From Silene latifolia (Eukaryota > Streptophyta > Magnoliopsida > Caryophyllales > Caryophyllaceae), in contig NC_133536.1 of assembly GCF_048544455.1 (NCBI RefSeq), positions 40,730,152-40,794,151 on the forward strand: a stretch of DNA of 64,000 bases, in the 5' to 3' direction. Shown in pieces: positions 24,058 to 35,990 of the stretch (position 1 is its first letter; each line of letters opens with the position of its first letter). The position numbers were made by a program, and so were the translations under genes. The notes under the pieces are model-generated. The model was given only the letters and a program-made list of their open reading frames with translations. It had not been told where the DNA came from and did not search any database.

Positions 24058-24535
24058 GAAAAGACGGAAACTGAATATGATAAGGACATCAAAGAGAAAA
24101 TTGTAAGTTTGAATAAATATGTCACTCCTACCACTGGTAGTCGGAGTTTTATAATTGTGTGTTGCTTAATGGTTTTATGTGTATGTAGAGGATCTGTGAG
24201 AAGGAGGTACAGAAAGGAAAATGGAAGCCTGAAGGACGTGATGACATTCTTGCTAGGGCAATCGGCAAAGCAGGGCATCCAGGTCATGTGAGAGGGGTAG
24301 GAACGCATGTTGGTATTACTAAGTATTTTGGAAAAACTACTCGACGTGGTGATGCTTCCAAGAAGGTAATCTATAAATACTGTATTTGAACCAACGTAAT
24401 TAATTTAAAACTATATATGCTGACATTAATTTCTACTACACAGCTACATAAAATAGCTAGGTTGATGATGAGAATTTTGGAAACTGGGGAAAAGCCATCA
24501 GAAAAGGAGTTGGATATGGTTCAAGAAGTCATAAA

Positions 24536-24623
24536 GGAAGCAGAGGAGGAGGAGGAGAAGGAGGAGGAGAAGGAGGAGGAGGAGGAGGAGGAGGAGGAGG
24601 AGGAGGAGGAGGAGGAAAAAGAG
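24536..24623 (+). repeat. GAG/GAGGAG trinucleotide tract coding poly-glutamate
   Basis: Simple repeat within exon 6 of the CACTA second gene. It codes a run of Glu with a few Lys and is in frame with the exon. Confidence 0.85.
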
Positions 24624-26761
24624 GTAATAATATTTGTCTTATATACAATGTGTTATATGATTTGGAAAATCAGTACGTGTTATATGGACAAGTGTTAATG
24701 TACAGAAGGAAGTCGAGGATGACATGACAAGGGAGAAGGAAATGGGAAAGGAGACTGAAGTAGGAGCCGAGGATCGATATCAGGCAGTTGAAGAGGAAGA
24801 GCATGCCAGGAAGGCCGTGACACAGGATGAAGTGGAGGTAGTTGATGATCAGATGTTCTTCTCAACACCGAAAAAGGTAATAGCTGCTAGTTTATAATTA
24901 TTCATATCATACACGTTTTTTACTTAGGAAATTTATTAAAGGCAGTGAATGTGTGTGTACTAATGGATTAAAGATGACGTGAAGGGCAATTGCAAGGTGG
25001 CTTGTCGTCTGTCCTATTTACAGGGGAAACAGAAAGTTGTTGTTGCCAGGGGATACATGTTCAATTATGACCGGCTTCAGCAAGTTAAGGTTCATGGTAT
25101 ACCCCTTCGTCACAATTGCAGGAAAGTGGAAGTGTCCCAATTTTTTAAAGACGAGTATGGGGAAGTACAAGTACCATTTCCTACTGAGGGGGTCACTTAT
25201 TTGAAAGAAGCCCTAAGCTCATATGTGCAATGGCCTGACAAACTCATCAATGTTGTCCTCCCCGAGGTACCTATATGCAGACGTTAATCTTTAGTGAGGG
25301 GGTCACTTGTTCTTTAAATATATTAGGGTACGAATATTAACATATCGTAAGTACTTTAACCTTTACATTTGCAGAACTTAAGCAAAGCAATGATGGTAGC
25401 TAAAGCAATTACTACTACGTTAACGAAAAATGTTGCAGGCAAGCCTGCTTGTGATTCTTATTATGAATCGTGTGAATATAAGAAAAAGATGAAAACTGCT
25501 TCGCTGATGGCTTTGCACAACCCGGCTGTAAAGAGGTCACCTACAGGTGATGTAGTCATGATTAACATTGAAAAGGAAGTTATGGGCGCAGCTGATATAA
25601 CCATACTGGACCCGAAGCAACTGATGGAATTTGTCAACCTTGACAATTTAGATGTTGTTCACATTTTGATTTTGATGAAGTAAATTTTATTAATATAACT
25701 ATTAAGTCATTTCCATTTACGAATAATGATGTTTGTTAAAATTATCAATTACAATAACAATCTTCGTTCCATGTGGCGTAATAGGTACCTCAATAATCAG
25801 TTCGCTGAGTGGAAGGTCCCTAGTCACGCCTACGGATTCTTGAGTCCTAAGGCGTTCTCTGTTAACAGAATTTCATACGAAGAAAAAATCAATAGTATCG
25901 CTCGTCGGTTGATGTCGTCCAAAAAACTATGGTTTGCCCCTACAATGAGAATATGTATGTATAGTACGTGATTATTGTAATGAATCACGGTTCTTTAAAT
26001 TTATTATTAACATGCTTAAATGCGTGTAAATGAACTAACAGTTCAATGTCTCAAAATGAATAGGAAGCCTTGGGTGCTACTGGCAATCCAAGTGGAAACA
26101 AAAACAGTGTACTGGATTGACTCTCGCGAAGACAAACCCTCTGACAGTTGTGTAAAGATGATAACTGAGTAAGTTTACAACTTTCAATAATGTCATTTGT
26201 TATTGTATGACTTGAGCCATATATATGCAAATAATAATGGCATGTGTGTATATTTATGAATTAGTGTTTTTGAAGCAAAAAGAAGATTATGTCCACTTGG
26301 GAAATATGAAAGCAACACTGATCCCAATTTTATCACGCAATTAGTAAGTGTATTCTTAATAATTACTCGTACCATTTAATTAATGTTTATGCGAGAGGTT
26401 GATTATCTAATTCAGCTGATTTGTGTGTGATTTATATAATAGTCTCCTAAAGCACCAGACGACAAACAATGCGCCTTTTACGTTTGTCACACCATGTGGA
26501 AGGTTATCGACGAAAAACTTTCTACTATTCCGATACGGGTTAGTGTGATTTAAAAATTATTTCAGATGTAAATTGAGTTCAATTCTGTATACTTCCATGT
26601 ATTATATCTATTTTGATTATATATATTTTGAATTGTAGTTTCCACTAATACTCAACAAAGCCCCAGAATATTCGCCAGAGGACATCAATCAGATGAGAAA
26701 TATGTGGGCCAATTATGTTGTTTCATTAGCGGAGTCTCAATAGTTTGCTCATGCTTTTCGT

Positions 26762-26800
26762 ACGTGTGTGTGTGTGTGTGTGTCTATATATATATAGAGC
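26762..26800. repeat. (TG)n followed by (TA)n microsatellite
   Basis: Short GT run then TATA run just after the stop codon of the CACTA second gene, in its 3' untranslated region. Confidence 0.85.
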
Positions 26801-26950
26801 CATTGTGTATTGGCTTCTTTTGATTTTTTGAGGAAGTTGTGTTTTGGCTTCTGATCATCTTGTTTGTACTGTTTTGAAACTGGGTTTAATTGATCACGGG
26901 GTGTAATATTTTGATGCATGATTGAATTTTTCCAGTGCACATCTGCTAGC

Positions 26951-26991
26951 TGGAATGCTATTTTCAGCAGCAGCTGAAAAATAGCATTCCA
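26951..26991. repeat. Strong hairpin in the CACTA 3' region
   Basis: The 18-base arm TGGAATGCTATTTTCAGC (26951-26968) pairs with 26973-26991 across a 4-base loop, with one extra A. Related but imperfect copies of the same arms follow to about 27045. It lies between the stop codon and the subterminal motif array. Confidence 0.8.
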
Positions 26992-27089
26992 GCAGCTGCT
27001 ACAAACGCTGCTGAAAAAATAGCATTCAGCAGCTGCTAGAACAAGCTAAAATCATTTTTTTTTTTAAAAAAGAAAATTTAAAAACGAAA

Positions 27090-27686
27090 ACGGTTAAAAA
27101 TAACCCGTTGCAAACAATTATTTGACAACGGTTTTATTTAGATAAATAACCGTTGACATCTTTTCCCTCCCCATTCAAACCGCCAAAAATATAAGATAAC
27201 GAACGATAACCGTTGCTGAGTTCAAAATGTTAACAACGGTTTATTTAAGAAGAACCGTTGTCAAAGTTTCATTAATTGATAAATATAACAACGGTTTATC
27301 ACGCAATAAAACCGTTGTTAAATATTGACATTTAATTAAATAAGATAACGAAATGAACCGTTATCATAGATAATATTTAACAACTGTTTTGGAACCACTA
27401 AACCGTTGTCAATAGTAAACTAGGACAACGGGTTTGAAACCGTTATTAGTATCTAATAACGGTTTCTTAAAAGTATACCCGTTGTCATAAACATAATTAA
27501 CAACAGTTTTATAACGGTTCTTGAGTAGTGATAACGGTATTATAGATCCGTTATTGATGTTATATAACGGTCATACAACCGTGGTATATATTTAACAACA
27601 GTCGTTGCAATAACGGTTCCGTGTTTCTATTTAATAACGGTAATTGCATTATTTGACCGTTATTGGATGTCTTATTTGGCGTAGTG
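27090..27686. repeat. Right subterminal repeats and terminal end of the CACTA element
   Basis: About twenty aacggtt / aaccgtt motifs in both orientations, as expected for the subterminal binding array of a CACTA element. They end at 27671-27686 with cttatttggcgtagtg, the right terminal repeat. The flanking bases are TTA. Confidence 0.85.
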
Positions 27687-28575
27687 TTACTTTGTTTGAG
27701 CGTGCAAATTTCTTATAGATGTAAATTTTATAGAATATATAATAATCAGTAGGTCTCATGAGAGACTGTCTCCCACTAATTTAGTGGGAGATATAATAGG
27801 GAAAAAAAATTCATCCCTCACTCCATCATGTGAGACGTCTCTTAATAACGCTGTTAAGAGACCGTCTTTCTGGAGTTTTTGTGATGTAATTAAACGTACA
27901 AATATAATTACAGAAAGATTAATCTATCTATTTTATTTATAAATAAGTAAAACTTTAAATGACATGTATCAATATAGATACAATTTTTTTTGGACAATTA
28001 TAATAAATTAATAATTACTGAAGTATACAAACAGACTATGGGATGCACGTAATACTAGCTACTCCGTAGTTGTTTAATATTACACAGAATTCTTTGTTCA
28101 CCTATTTCAATTAATTAATCGCGCATCACCATTTATGATGATGGAATGGAACTATCGTCACTTTATTTTACAATTTCATTGCCAGTTCTTCTATTTTAAT
28201 TCTGTGAACGGTTCTTTTATACGGAATAGTTATTTTATATGTTAGGAACCAAATAAACAATTGTCAAGGTAAGTGGAACGAAACTAATACAATGTGATAA
28301 TTGGATGATGGACTTTATAATAAACAAGTCGGTTCATGATGTAACAAAATTCTCACCAATAAGTCGTACGGGGTTGGAGCAAAAAGTTCGCATTCAATTT
28401 CATCAAAAGAAATATCTGATCGTGGTCAAAAAAAAAAAAAAATCTGAAATAAGTTCGATAAAATACTCTTTTTTATTGCTAGTTTTAAAAATTAGTTATT
28501 GACACGCGTCGTATTAACAATCGAAATATGGTCGAAAGAAAAAAAAAACTCTATTTGATAGGGCTCTACTTCTTT
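27687..28575. other. Intergenic sequence between the CACTA element and copia B
   Basis: AT-rich, no supportable gene. An inverted-repeat stretch at about 27750-27870 (gagactgtctcccac... with agagaccgtctt) may be a small MITE-like remnant. Confidence 0.6.
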
Positions 28576-28580
28576 TTCCG

Positions 28581-28915
28581 TATTGAATTCTAATTTGTCG
28601 AATTCTAAATCAAAATGTAACAGAATTACTCAAGCTTGATGATGAACAACTTGAGTAAATAAAGTGAGAATTTTATTGATTATCAAAAACTTAATTTACA
28701 GAGTATGAGGATTGTGTATATATACAATGAAGAAGAGCTGTACAAAAATATCTGTAACTAACTTCCTGACAGGCTGTTGTCAGCTGGAGTTTGTTACATG
28801 CTGACGTGGATATGACTAGGAGAAGACGGAGAAGCTTCTGGAACTAGAGTGACAGTAGAGCAGAAGTTCAGAAGGAAGAGCTGAAGGATGAAGGCATATC
28901 ATGATATAGCCAACA
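28581..28915 (-). repeat. 3' LTR of element B
   Basis: 335 bp. On the minus strand it starts TGTTGGCTATATC and ends CAATA. TTCCG precedes it on the plus strand as target duplication. Confidence 0.93.
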
Positions 28916-28924
28916 CCCCTCCTC
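28916..28924 (-). other. Polypurine tract of element B
   Basis: gaggagggg on the minus strand, directly before TGTTGG. It overlaps the pol stop codon. Confidence 0.8.
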
Positions 28925-30171
28925 AAGTTGGACTAGGTGGAGTCTCAACTAGTCCCAACTTGGCAGTAAGATAGGCATGCTGTTTTTCTCCTAGAGCCTT
29001 AGTTAGCACATCAGCTAGTTGTTGTGAAGTAGAAACATGAGCAGTCTTGATTAGTCCTGAAGTAATTTGCTCCCTTATGTAATGACAATCTAGTTGAATG
29101 TGCTTTGTCCTCTCGTGGAACACGGGATTCTCAGCAATATGCTGAGCAGCTTTATTATCACAGTGTAAAGTAATTGGTGTGGGAACATGAACCTGCAATT
29201 CTTTGAGCAATTCATTCAACCAGACTAATTCACTGGCAGTCTGACTCATATTCCTATATTCTGATTCTGCAGAAGATTTACTGACTGTGGCTTGCTTTTT
29301 TGTTTTCCACGAAACCAATGAATTTCCCAAAGAAACACAATAGCCTGTCAGTGATCTGCCTGTAAATACACAGGAACCCCAATCTGCATCACAATAGCTA
29401 TGTAATACCAGATCAGTAGTAGCAGAGTAAAAGAGTCCCATGTTCAATGTTCCTTTCAGATATCTAATCAAATGAATAGCAACATTAAGATGAGGCTGTC
29501 GTGGCTCACAGATAAACTGACTAAGATGCTGGACACTGTAGCTTATATCAGGTCTGGTGAGGTTCAGATAAAGTAGCCTCCCAATCAATCTCCTGTAAAA
29601 TTCAGGATTGGCTAATACTTCTCCTTCATTAGTAGACAATTTCAGACCAGTGGGAAGTGGAAATTTTGCTGGTTTAGCTCCTGTCATCCCTGAATCTTTT
29701 GAAATGTCCACAATGTACTTTCTTTGATTGAGTAAGATGCCAGCAGTGGATCTGGATACTTCTATTCCAAGAAAATATCGCAAAAATCCCAAGTCTTTGA
29801 TAGTGAAAGCATCGTGTAAGAAATGCTTAATACCACTAATTTCCAAAGGATTGTTCCCAGTGATCAATAGATCATCAACATAAACCACAATAGCAAAAAA
29901 GGAACCACTTGTATCTTTTTTTGTAAACAATGAATAATCAGACTTTGCCTTGGTGTAGCCATGTTTGACTAGAAATTTGGACAATTCTAGATTCCATTGA
30001 CGTGAGGCTTGCTTCAAACCATACACGGATCTTTTTAAAAGACAGACTTCATCTGATTTACCCTTTTGATATCCTTCTGGCTTTCTCATATAGACCTCAT
30101 CATCTAAGAAACCATGGAGGAAGGCATTATTTATGTCCAACTGATGTAGGGGCCAATTTTTTGCAGCAGCA
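28923..30171 (-). pseudogene. Element B reverse transcriptase (rest) and RNase H
   Basis: Resumes at AAAKNWPLHQLDINNAFLHG after element D. It contains the RT catalytic YVDDLLITGN, LGIEVSRS, and RNase H residues in CDADWGSC, SKSSAESEYR and HCDNKAAQHI. It ends with a TGA at 28923-28925 just before the polypurine tract. The ORF as read from D's LTR begins with five codons that do not belong to B. The frame is open throughout; only the split by D breaks it. Confidence 0.9.
28924..28962 (-). other. Hairpin at the end of copia B pol
   Basis: 13-14 bp arms (28924-28936 and 28949-28962, one bulged base) around a 12-nt loop, overlapping the last codons of pol and lying about 8 nt from the 3' LTR. Confidence 0.65.
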
Positions 30172-31549
30172 TGTAACACCCCCATACTCCGAGTGCCTTA
30201 CCAGGAGCACTCAGGTATGAAGACGCCACCATCTCGGTCGCCCGAGGTATGATAATCAAATAGACAAAACAGAAACAACATATTTAAATAATAATTAACG
30301 TTTAAAGTGATTACATGCCAAAAACCAAAACTGATAAAGAGATACAAGTTCTCCAAAACTATCTGTTATCAAAAGACTATAAAACTATCAATCACAGCGG
30401 AAGACTTCTAAACTGCATCGTGGTGACTCCTCCCAGTTATCCCATACGCATCAGCTCATACCTGCTCAATAACTGCTCACCACCCCCGAATGGATCACCA
30501 CAGTTTTTAAAACATTTAAACGGGGTCAGTACTAATCACACAATCAATATAGATAACCATAACAAGACACACAGACAGCTGAACTGTCACACACACACAC
30601 ACACACACACACCAACTCCCATCATCTCAATCTTGATCGTCCACCTGGACCACCACGCAGATGGGGGACCGCACCGTTCCCACCTAAGCCCCGCTCATCG
30701 TACGAGCGATAACCCTGTCCCATTAATGTGCACATCCCCTTCCGTGGCGGGTTCCACGAAGGGCGAAACTAGGGCGTGAAGTCACTCCCGCAAGTGACCC
30801 CACTCAGCCGAGAACGCATCTCGAGAGCCATAGAAACCAATCACAATCACAATCACAATCACAATCACAATCACAATCACATATTAAACAACTAACTACA
30901 GCACATCACCAATATCCCATTATGGGACTAATACGAGTAGGAAATCCTACCGAAAGCACAACACGCAGACGGTATCTACAAATTTGTACCAAAACGGCTC
31001 CTCTACGAATTCTCCTCCTACCATACATAACACATAAAGACTACCATTCAATTACTACTCATAAAAACCCCCAATTGCTAAATTAGGGTTTCATCAATCT
31101 TATCAAAACATAATATAAATTATACTAAAAGCTTACCCTCGACGCAAGGAACCCAACGACGCGAACTACGATACAAACTGACCGTCTGAACTCCGGGAAT
31201 TGTCAAGAACGCGATTAGGAAGAAGAACCAGTTGCTTTCTCTCTTAAACAGGTTTTAGGTTTTGGTAAAAGTGATTTAGAACAATGACGGATATGTTTAT
31301 ATACCTTAATCGCGTAATTAACAAAACCCGAGAAAAACCCCCGTAAAACCGGACACTCGATCGAGTACCCAAGGTACTCGATCGAGTACCCCCCTACTCG
31401 ATCGAGTGCCCCAAATACTCGATCGAGTGCCCAACAGTCGAAACTATTTATCTTCGCAACTTGCCCTTACTCGACAGAGTAAGGGCTACTCGATAGAGTA
31501 CCCCCAAGACATATAAATACGGAGTATTACAGTCTTCCCTCCTTAAAAA

Positions 31550-31569
31550 GAACTTCGTCCCCGAAGTTC
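31550..31569 (-). other. Hairpin at an internal old LTR boundary of D (first)
   Basis: Perfect stem GAACTTCG / CGAAGTTC with loop GGGA on the sense strand, 18 nt from the old start TGTAATACTCC at 31531. The same sequence occurs at 37344-37363. Confidence 0.75.
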
Positions 31570-31877
31570 AACCCATACATAAAAACAAACATGCTAACTC
31601 GATCAAGACACAACAACTTAACTAAGAACTCGAAACAAAACTCCAACCCAAACATGAACTCGTAACACCAACTCCACTAACTATTCCTACCTCCACAACA
31701 TGGCTCACGATATCGTATCAACTCCACATATATATATCTCTCACGACACCAACTCCATACATAACCAACTACCATCCTCTAATGCCGCTAGCTCCATAAT
31801 ATCATCCACTATCAAATCCAAAATCAAGACACTCATAGACATCAAACGGGATGTTACATTCTACCACCCTTAAAAGG

Positions 31878-31895
31878 AACTTCGTCCTCGAAGTT
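31878..31895 (-). other. Hairpin at an internal old LTR boundary of D (second)
   Basis: Stem AACTTCG / CGAAGTT with loop AGGA, 19 nt from an old start TGTAACATCCCG at 31858. The same sequence occurs at 37672-37689. Confidence 0.7.
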
Positions 31896-32120
31896 TACTC
31901 ACACTCATAATCTCATCATCCAACTGTCAACACTATCGAAGTATTCTCGCATTCCTAACATCAAACTACTACAAGCACGTCCGTGACCTTTTAACACTAT
32001 CAACCACAACATATACAAATCCATATCTTATGCTACACCAACACTCTACTTCCAAATATACTACCATATGCACACCCATCAAAATCTCTTTTATCACATC
32101 CTACTCCTCTTAAGATAAAT

Positions 32121-32136
32121 GTTACGTCCTCGTAAC
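32121..32136 (-). other. Hairpin before the current 3' LTR of D
   Basis: Stem GTTACG / CGTAAC with loop AGGA on the sense strand. It ends 22 nt before the LTR (32098), with the purine tract tcttaagaggagtagga between. Confidence 0.7.
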
Positions 32137-35100
32137 TCACTAATACTAAATCCTAGATACATCTCATTACTCTCTTTACCACCACATGTGTAAGATAACC
32201 GTTTATAAACCAAACACTTACCATGCATATATCCAAGGCTCTCTTACTTAAACATTTCTCATAACTCAACTCATTTGGCATACCACCTAACCTATACCAT
32301 AAAACTCGTAGCAAAATCACCATACTAACTCTCCATTATTTCTGCAAAACAACATACCTCTCTATGTAAGGCACTTATCTCCCAGAAGCATAACTCACGA
32401 TCCACACTCGTTATGTACACGCACACTAGATCATCAAGTTCTTTCTTCCATTACCGCAAAACTCATACACAACTTAACATGACACTAATTCCCAATACCC
32501 TACACTCACTGTCTCAACAAAAGATTATGAACCACCTGCATCTTTCGGGTCATTACCACACATGTTCTACGACTCACTTGCCATTACCATGTCTCACCAA
32601 ACCTTAACTAGAACAAGATCATAATTATTGTAACGACCTCTCACAACCGTGTTCCATTAACAGAATATCACTATACCATGACAACAACGAAGACATATAC
32701 AACTCTATTCCACATCATACTCTACCCTCATTCTCAAACCGAAACTTGTAAGAAACATCAAAGAAACAAAACAACAATCTATCCGTCCAAATCGAAACTC
32801 ATAAGAAACAACAACAAATAAAACAACGATTTATGTATAACTGGTATGTACTTTCGAAAACTCGTATCATAGTAATCTCGCCTACTCCACCACAACAGGT
32901 GACGACATCGCAACACCACCACCAACAGCCGCATCGCATGCGAAAATACCCGCATCACAACACTAAATATCGTGTCCGGATCACCACCCGAGGCACCACA
33001 ACCACATCGATAGACATCACAACCGCATACGATTCCCATAAACTCGACCGAGCATAACTTCTCAGACAAGAAAAACTTACTCAAATCCACTTTATTAAAT
33101 CACCACGCAACACATTATATGGATAAACAGATAAGCATCTCATGAACATCATCTCTACCATTTCACGGAATACACATGTGTTATTAATACACATAAAATT
33201 ATAACTAGCCATGTCAAATTAATCAAATTATTACCTTTTTGGACATCATTCAATTAAATTACCGTGTCCAACATATATATATTACAGAACATTCATAAAA
33301 CAACTTTATAATTATCACACCATACCACTTCTTGTGAGGTCAGAACCTCACACAAACATTTACACATATAACATAGACCCATAATCACATCCAACCAATC
33401 AATCCTGATCACGTAAGTTACCACTCACAAAGGTTACCTGTCGCCCGAGCTTAACTCATATGCCCCTCATAACAATGTCCCCCATTCGCACAACCATCAC
33501 TTCCTGCCAAGTATAACCATACCATTACTATTCAGCTATTAGCATCCGCCTCATCTAACCACATCTTATACCCTCTCATAATTATACACAACAATCCGAT
33601 CCCTACCAAAACAACCTCTTTTGAATTGCTACCTTTCTAATATACCATCACTCTTATCCATTAATCACAAACCATAACACCACCACTGTCCGGACATCAA
33701 ACCTCTTTCACTCATCTCTAAACATCACGATTTCTTTCCTATCTTCGGTTAACATTCCAAATAACTTCATCAAATTCACCAACAAAATTACATCAACATC
33801 ATTCCCAATACTATCTTACTCGTATTTTCATCTCACTCTCCACCAATTATCTATTATCGTGCAAATTTTCCACCAACTTCTTACTCCCTTAATTCCCCGA
33901 AACTCATGATTAATCATGTTGTCCTGAAACTCCTATATAACCATTAGCTAACATCCTCGTGATACTATCACACATTTCGATGATTCCTTACCTTTATATC
34001 ACATAACTCCGGGGAACATTTTCCTCGCTTACTTTTATCCTTCTTTTCTCTTTACACTCAATAATACCAATTAATAGTTCAACTCCTTATTCCTTCTAGC
34101 TAACTCTTTAGAAATCCAGTTACCCCTTCGTTGCTCTAAAACTCAAATTCCATCATTTTCTACCGACATCATCCCACTCTTTCTTACCATGGATCTTCTC
34201 TTATTATGTTATCACTCACACTTGCCACTAATCTATCCATAGAATCAACGTTTAATATTCAAACAATTGCATCTCCCTTTTTACATCTCTAGAAATCATA
34301 ATTCATTTAATACCGTTAATTACCCAAGGAAATCACACAGTAGTTTCGTCTCTCGATAACACAAATTTCCAAACTCAGTCACTACCTGCAAATCCACGTC
34401 GCGACATGTCCCATTAAGTTCGCTATATACCACTATTTCCAAACGACCTTTCATTACATATGTTCTTACTCAACACTATTTCTAGCCATCTCCCTCCATA
34501 ATTTATTATACATCTCAGGTTGCTACTATCCACATCCTTTCTTTCAATCTTTTCATTCTCACGTTCCTTAAACTTACATCATGCCTTGCCCACATTTACT
34601 TACATTGTCATTACTCAACATACAATCATGTCACTCATCTCGTCTCACACAACATGCTCTATGCCTCAATTAAGTCTTACTAATCCCAACACATATAAAT
34701 CATGTCCTCCCCACCGAACTCATACTCATCATAGGTGCCACTCTTTACACCACAAAATTGGGTAACTTACGCGTCAAGACCAACATACATGTAAAACAAT
34801 GCATAAAGAAGCAAAATAACGCATTTGAATTAAACATAATATGCAACGAATTCAAAAGATAAGCATATGACCCAAAACAGGGGTCACTAGATCGAGTACA
34901 AGCCACTCGATCGAGTAAGGGACTTACTCGATCGAGTAGGTCAAGATCAGAAGCACGTAAAACAAATCACCAGGGCTACTCGATCGAGTAACTGAGGTAC
35001 TCGATCGAGTGCCCCCTTACTCGATCGAGTACCAAGGATACTCGATCGAGTACCCTAATTCTCAGCACTGTCCAGTTTTCGTAAAACAGTCATAACTCAC

Positions 35101-35970
35101 TCATTACTTGGTCAATTTGGGCGTGTGACCTATCGTTAGAATCGTAAAAGGACAAGCTATCATCTCCAATTGGAATCACATCAAAATAATTTATGAATCT
35201 CAAGTTATAACAGTTTAAAGACAACCTCTTTATAAACGAAAAACACAACTATTGATTTTTACTTCCCAAACGACTTAAACAACAACCAAGCAAACAAAAC
35301 CAGTCCAAAACTCATAGAACCAGTATTCGTAATCATACGTTACTATTTTCAAAAAAATCAAGCAACAACATTCATCATGTACATAGGTTATTTAACTTGT
35401 CAATCACGGTTTACCCACATAAACATGCTCCACCCATGAATTTCATATTCTTATGCAATTACTTACTTAATCTCTTCCAACTAATTCATCAACTACAGCT
35501 ACACACTTCTTACAACATATACCCATGAACAATCGTGGACAAGTACATAAACTTATCATACAACTCTATGCCGACAAAATATACGTATACAACACAACAT
35601 TTCTATTCGCATGTTATTATTATGTCACATTATGAATCATCCATCATGTTTCTCATTCCAACCACAGTTCTATACATCTCATCAACAAGTTTCCTCATAT
35701 CACCATTTTCTTTCACATGCTCAACTTTCTACTTCAACATCCAACAATTAACACATTCCATCACATTCATAAACCAGTTAACCAAACACACATACGACTC
35801 GACAAACACTTTCCCATGTGACCGGTTCAAAGTTGTAGGGCGACCCCTTGCGGCTTTAGGACGTCTCCCAAGCCTTTGCACTAGCTCCTACAACTTTTAC
35901 CCCGGGTTCATTTTAATTGACTCCCTATGTTCATTAAGTTCATTGGTTACGAGGTTTCGGGATCGTCGCT
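32137..35970 (-). other. Non-coding interior of element D
   Basis: No gag, pol or other recognisable protein. The plus strand is markedly poor in G over 32.1-34.8 kb, so the element's sense strand is poor in C. The leader part near 35.8-35.97 kb matches element A. A palindrome cluster lies at 34884-35052. Confidence 0.8.
34884..35052. repeat. TCGATCGA palindrome cluster in element D leader
   Basis: Six exact TCGATCGA copies, mostly TACTCGATCGAGTA, in about 170 bp, in the same relative place as the 17551-17814 cluster of A. Confidence 0.9.
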
Positions 35971-35989
35971 CGATACCATTTGTAACACC
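35971..35989 (-). other. Primer-binding site of element D
   Basis: aatggtatcgagcgacgat on the minus strand directly after the 5' LTR. It matches A's PBS except that CAG reads CG (TATCGAGC for TATCAGAGC), a one-base loss at a CAG site. Confidence 0.8.
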
Positions 35990-35990
35990 C

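Larger units (their letters stand above)
3558..26743 (+). pseudogene. CACTA second gene: Ptta/En-Spm transposase-like protein with C-terminal Ulp1-like (C48) domain, split by an insertion
   Basis: Many-exon gene; exons inferred from GT/AG sites and phase: 3558-3854, 3957-4169, 4259-4351, 4467-4531 joined to 24063-24102 (split by gypsy A), 24189-24365, 24444-24623, 24706-24876, about 24974-25266, 25375-about 25678, then pieces near 25770-25950, 26063-26170, 26270-26343, 26445-26540 and 26640-26743. Early exons give an acidic N-terminus and the plant Ptta/En-Spm domain (a GRDDILARAIGKAGHPGHVRGVG block in exon 5). Exon 6 is glutamate-rich from GAG/GAA repeats. The last exons resemble an Ulp1 cysteine peptidase: KPWVLLAIQVETKTVYWIDS, then KQCAFYVC with the expected Gln and Cys. 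The usual catalytic His before Trp is Pro here. The stop is TAG at 26741-26743. Phase at the exon 7/8 junction does not work as drawn, so those edges are approximate. Confidence 0.7.
641..27686 (+). mobile_element. CACTA (En/Spm) DNA transposon, 5'-truncated, carrying nested retrotransposons
   Basis: Two plus-strand genes typical of plant CACTA elements are present: a TNP2-like transposase (641-2914) and a Ptta/En-Spm plus Ulp1-like gene (3558-26743). Then come many direct and inverted aacggtt-type motifs (27090-27680) and a right end, cttatttggcgtagtg, at 27671-27686, matching the CACTAC...GTAGTG terminal rule. No matching left end was found, since transposase homology starts part-way through the protein near 641. 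About 19.5 kb of the span (4532-24057) is inserted gypsy DNA. Without it the element would be roughly 7.5 kb. Both genes are damaged, so this copy is unlikely to be autonomous. Confidence 0.85.
30172..32098 (-). repeat. 3' LTR of element D, with extended U3
   Basis: Positions 30172-31531 correspond to a complete A-type LTR (1360 bp against 1356). 31532-32098 is an added U3 part that looks like former 3' untranslated sequence, holding two old LTR boundaries (31531 and 31858), each with polypurine tract and hairpin. It includes an (AC)n run near 30590-30612, a (CAATCA)n run near 30838-30880 and TCGATCGA palindromes at 31355-31500. Confidence 0.88.

Noticed and set aside
24009-24308. ORFs spanning the 3' LTR end and CACTA exon
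   Set aside because: They cross the element boundary and a splice site; chance readings.
27750-27870. Inverted gagactgtctccc sequences as a MITE
   Set aside because: Partial inverted similarity only; no boundaries.
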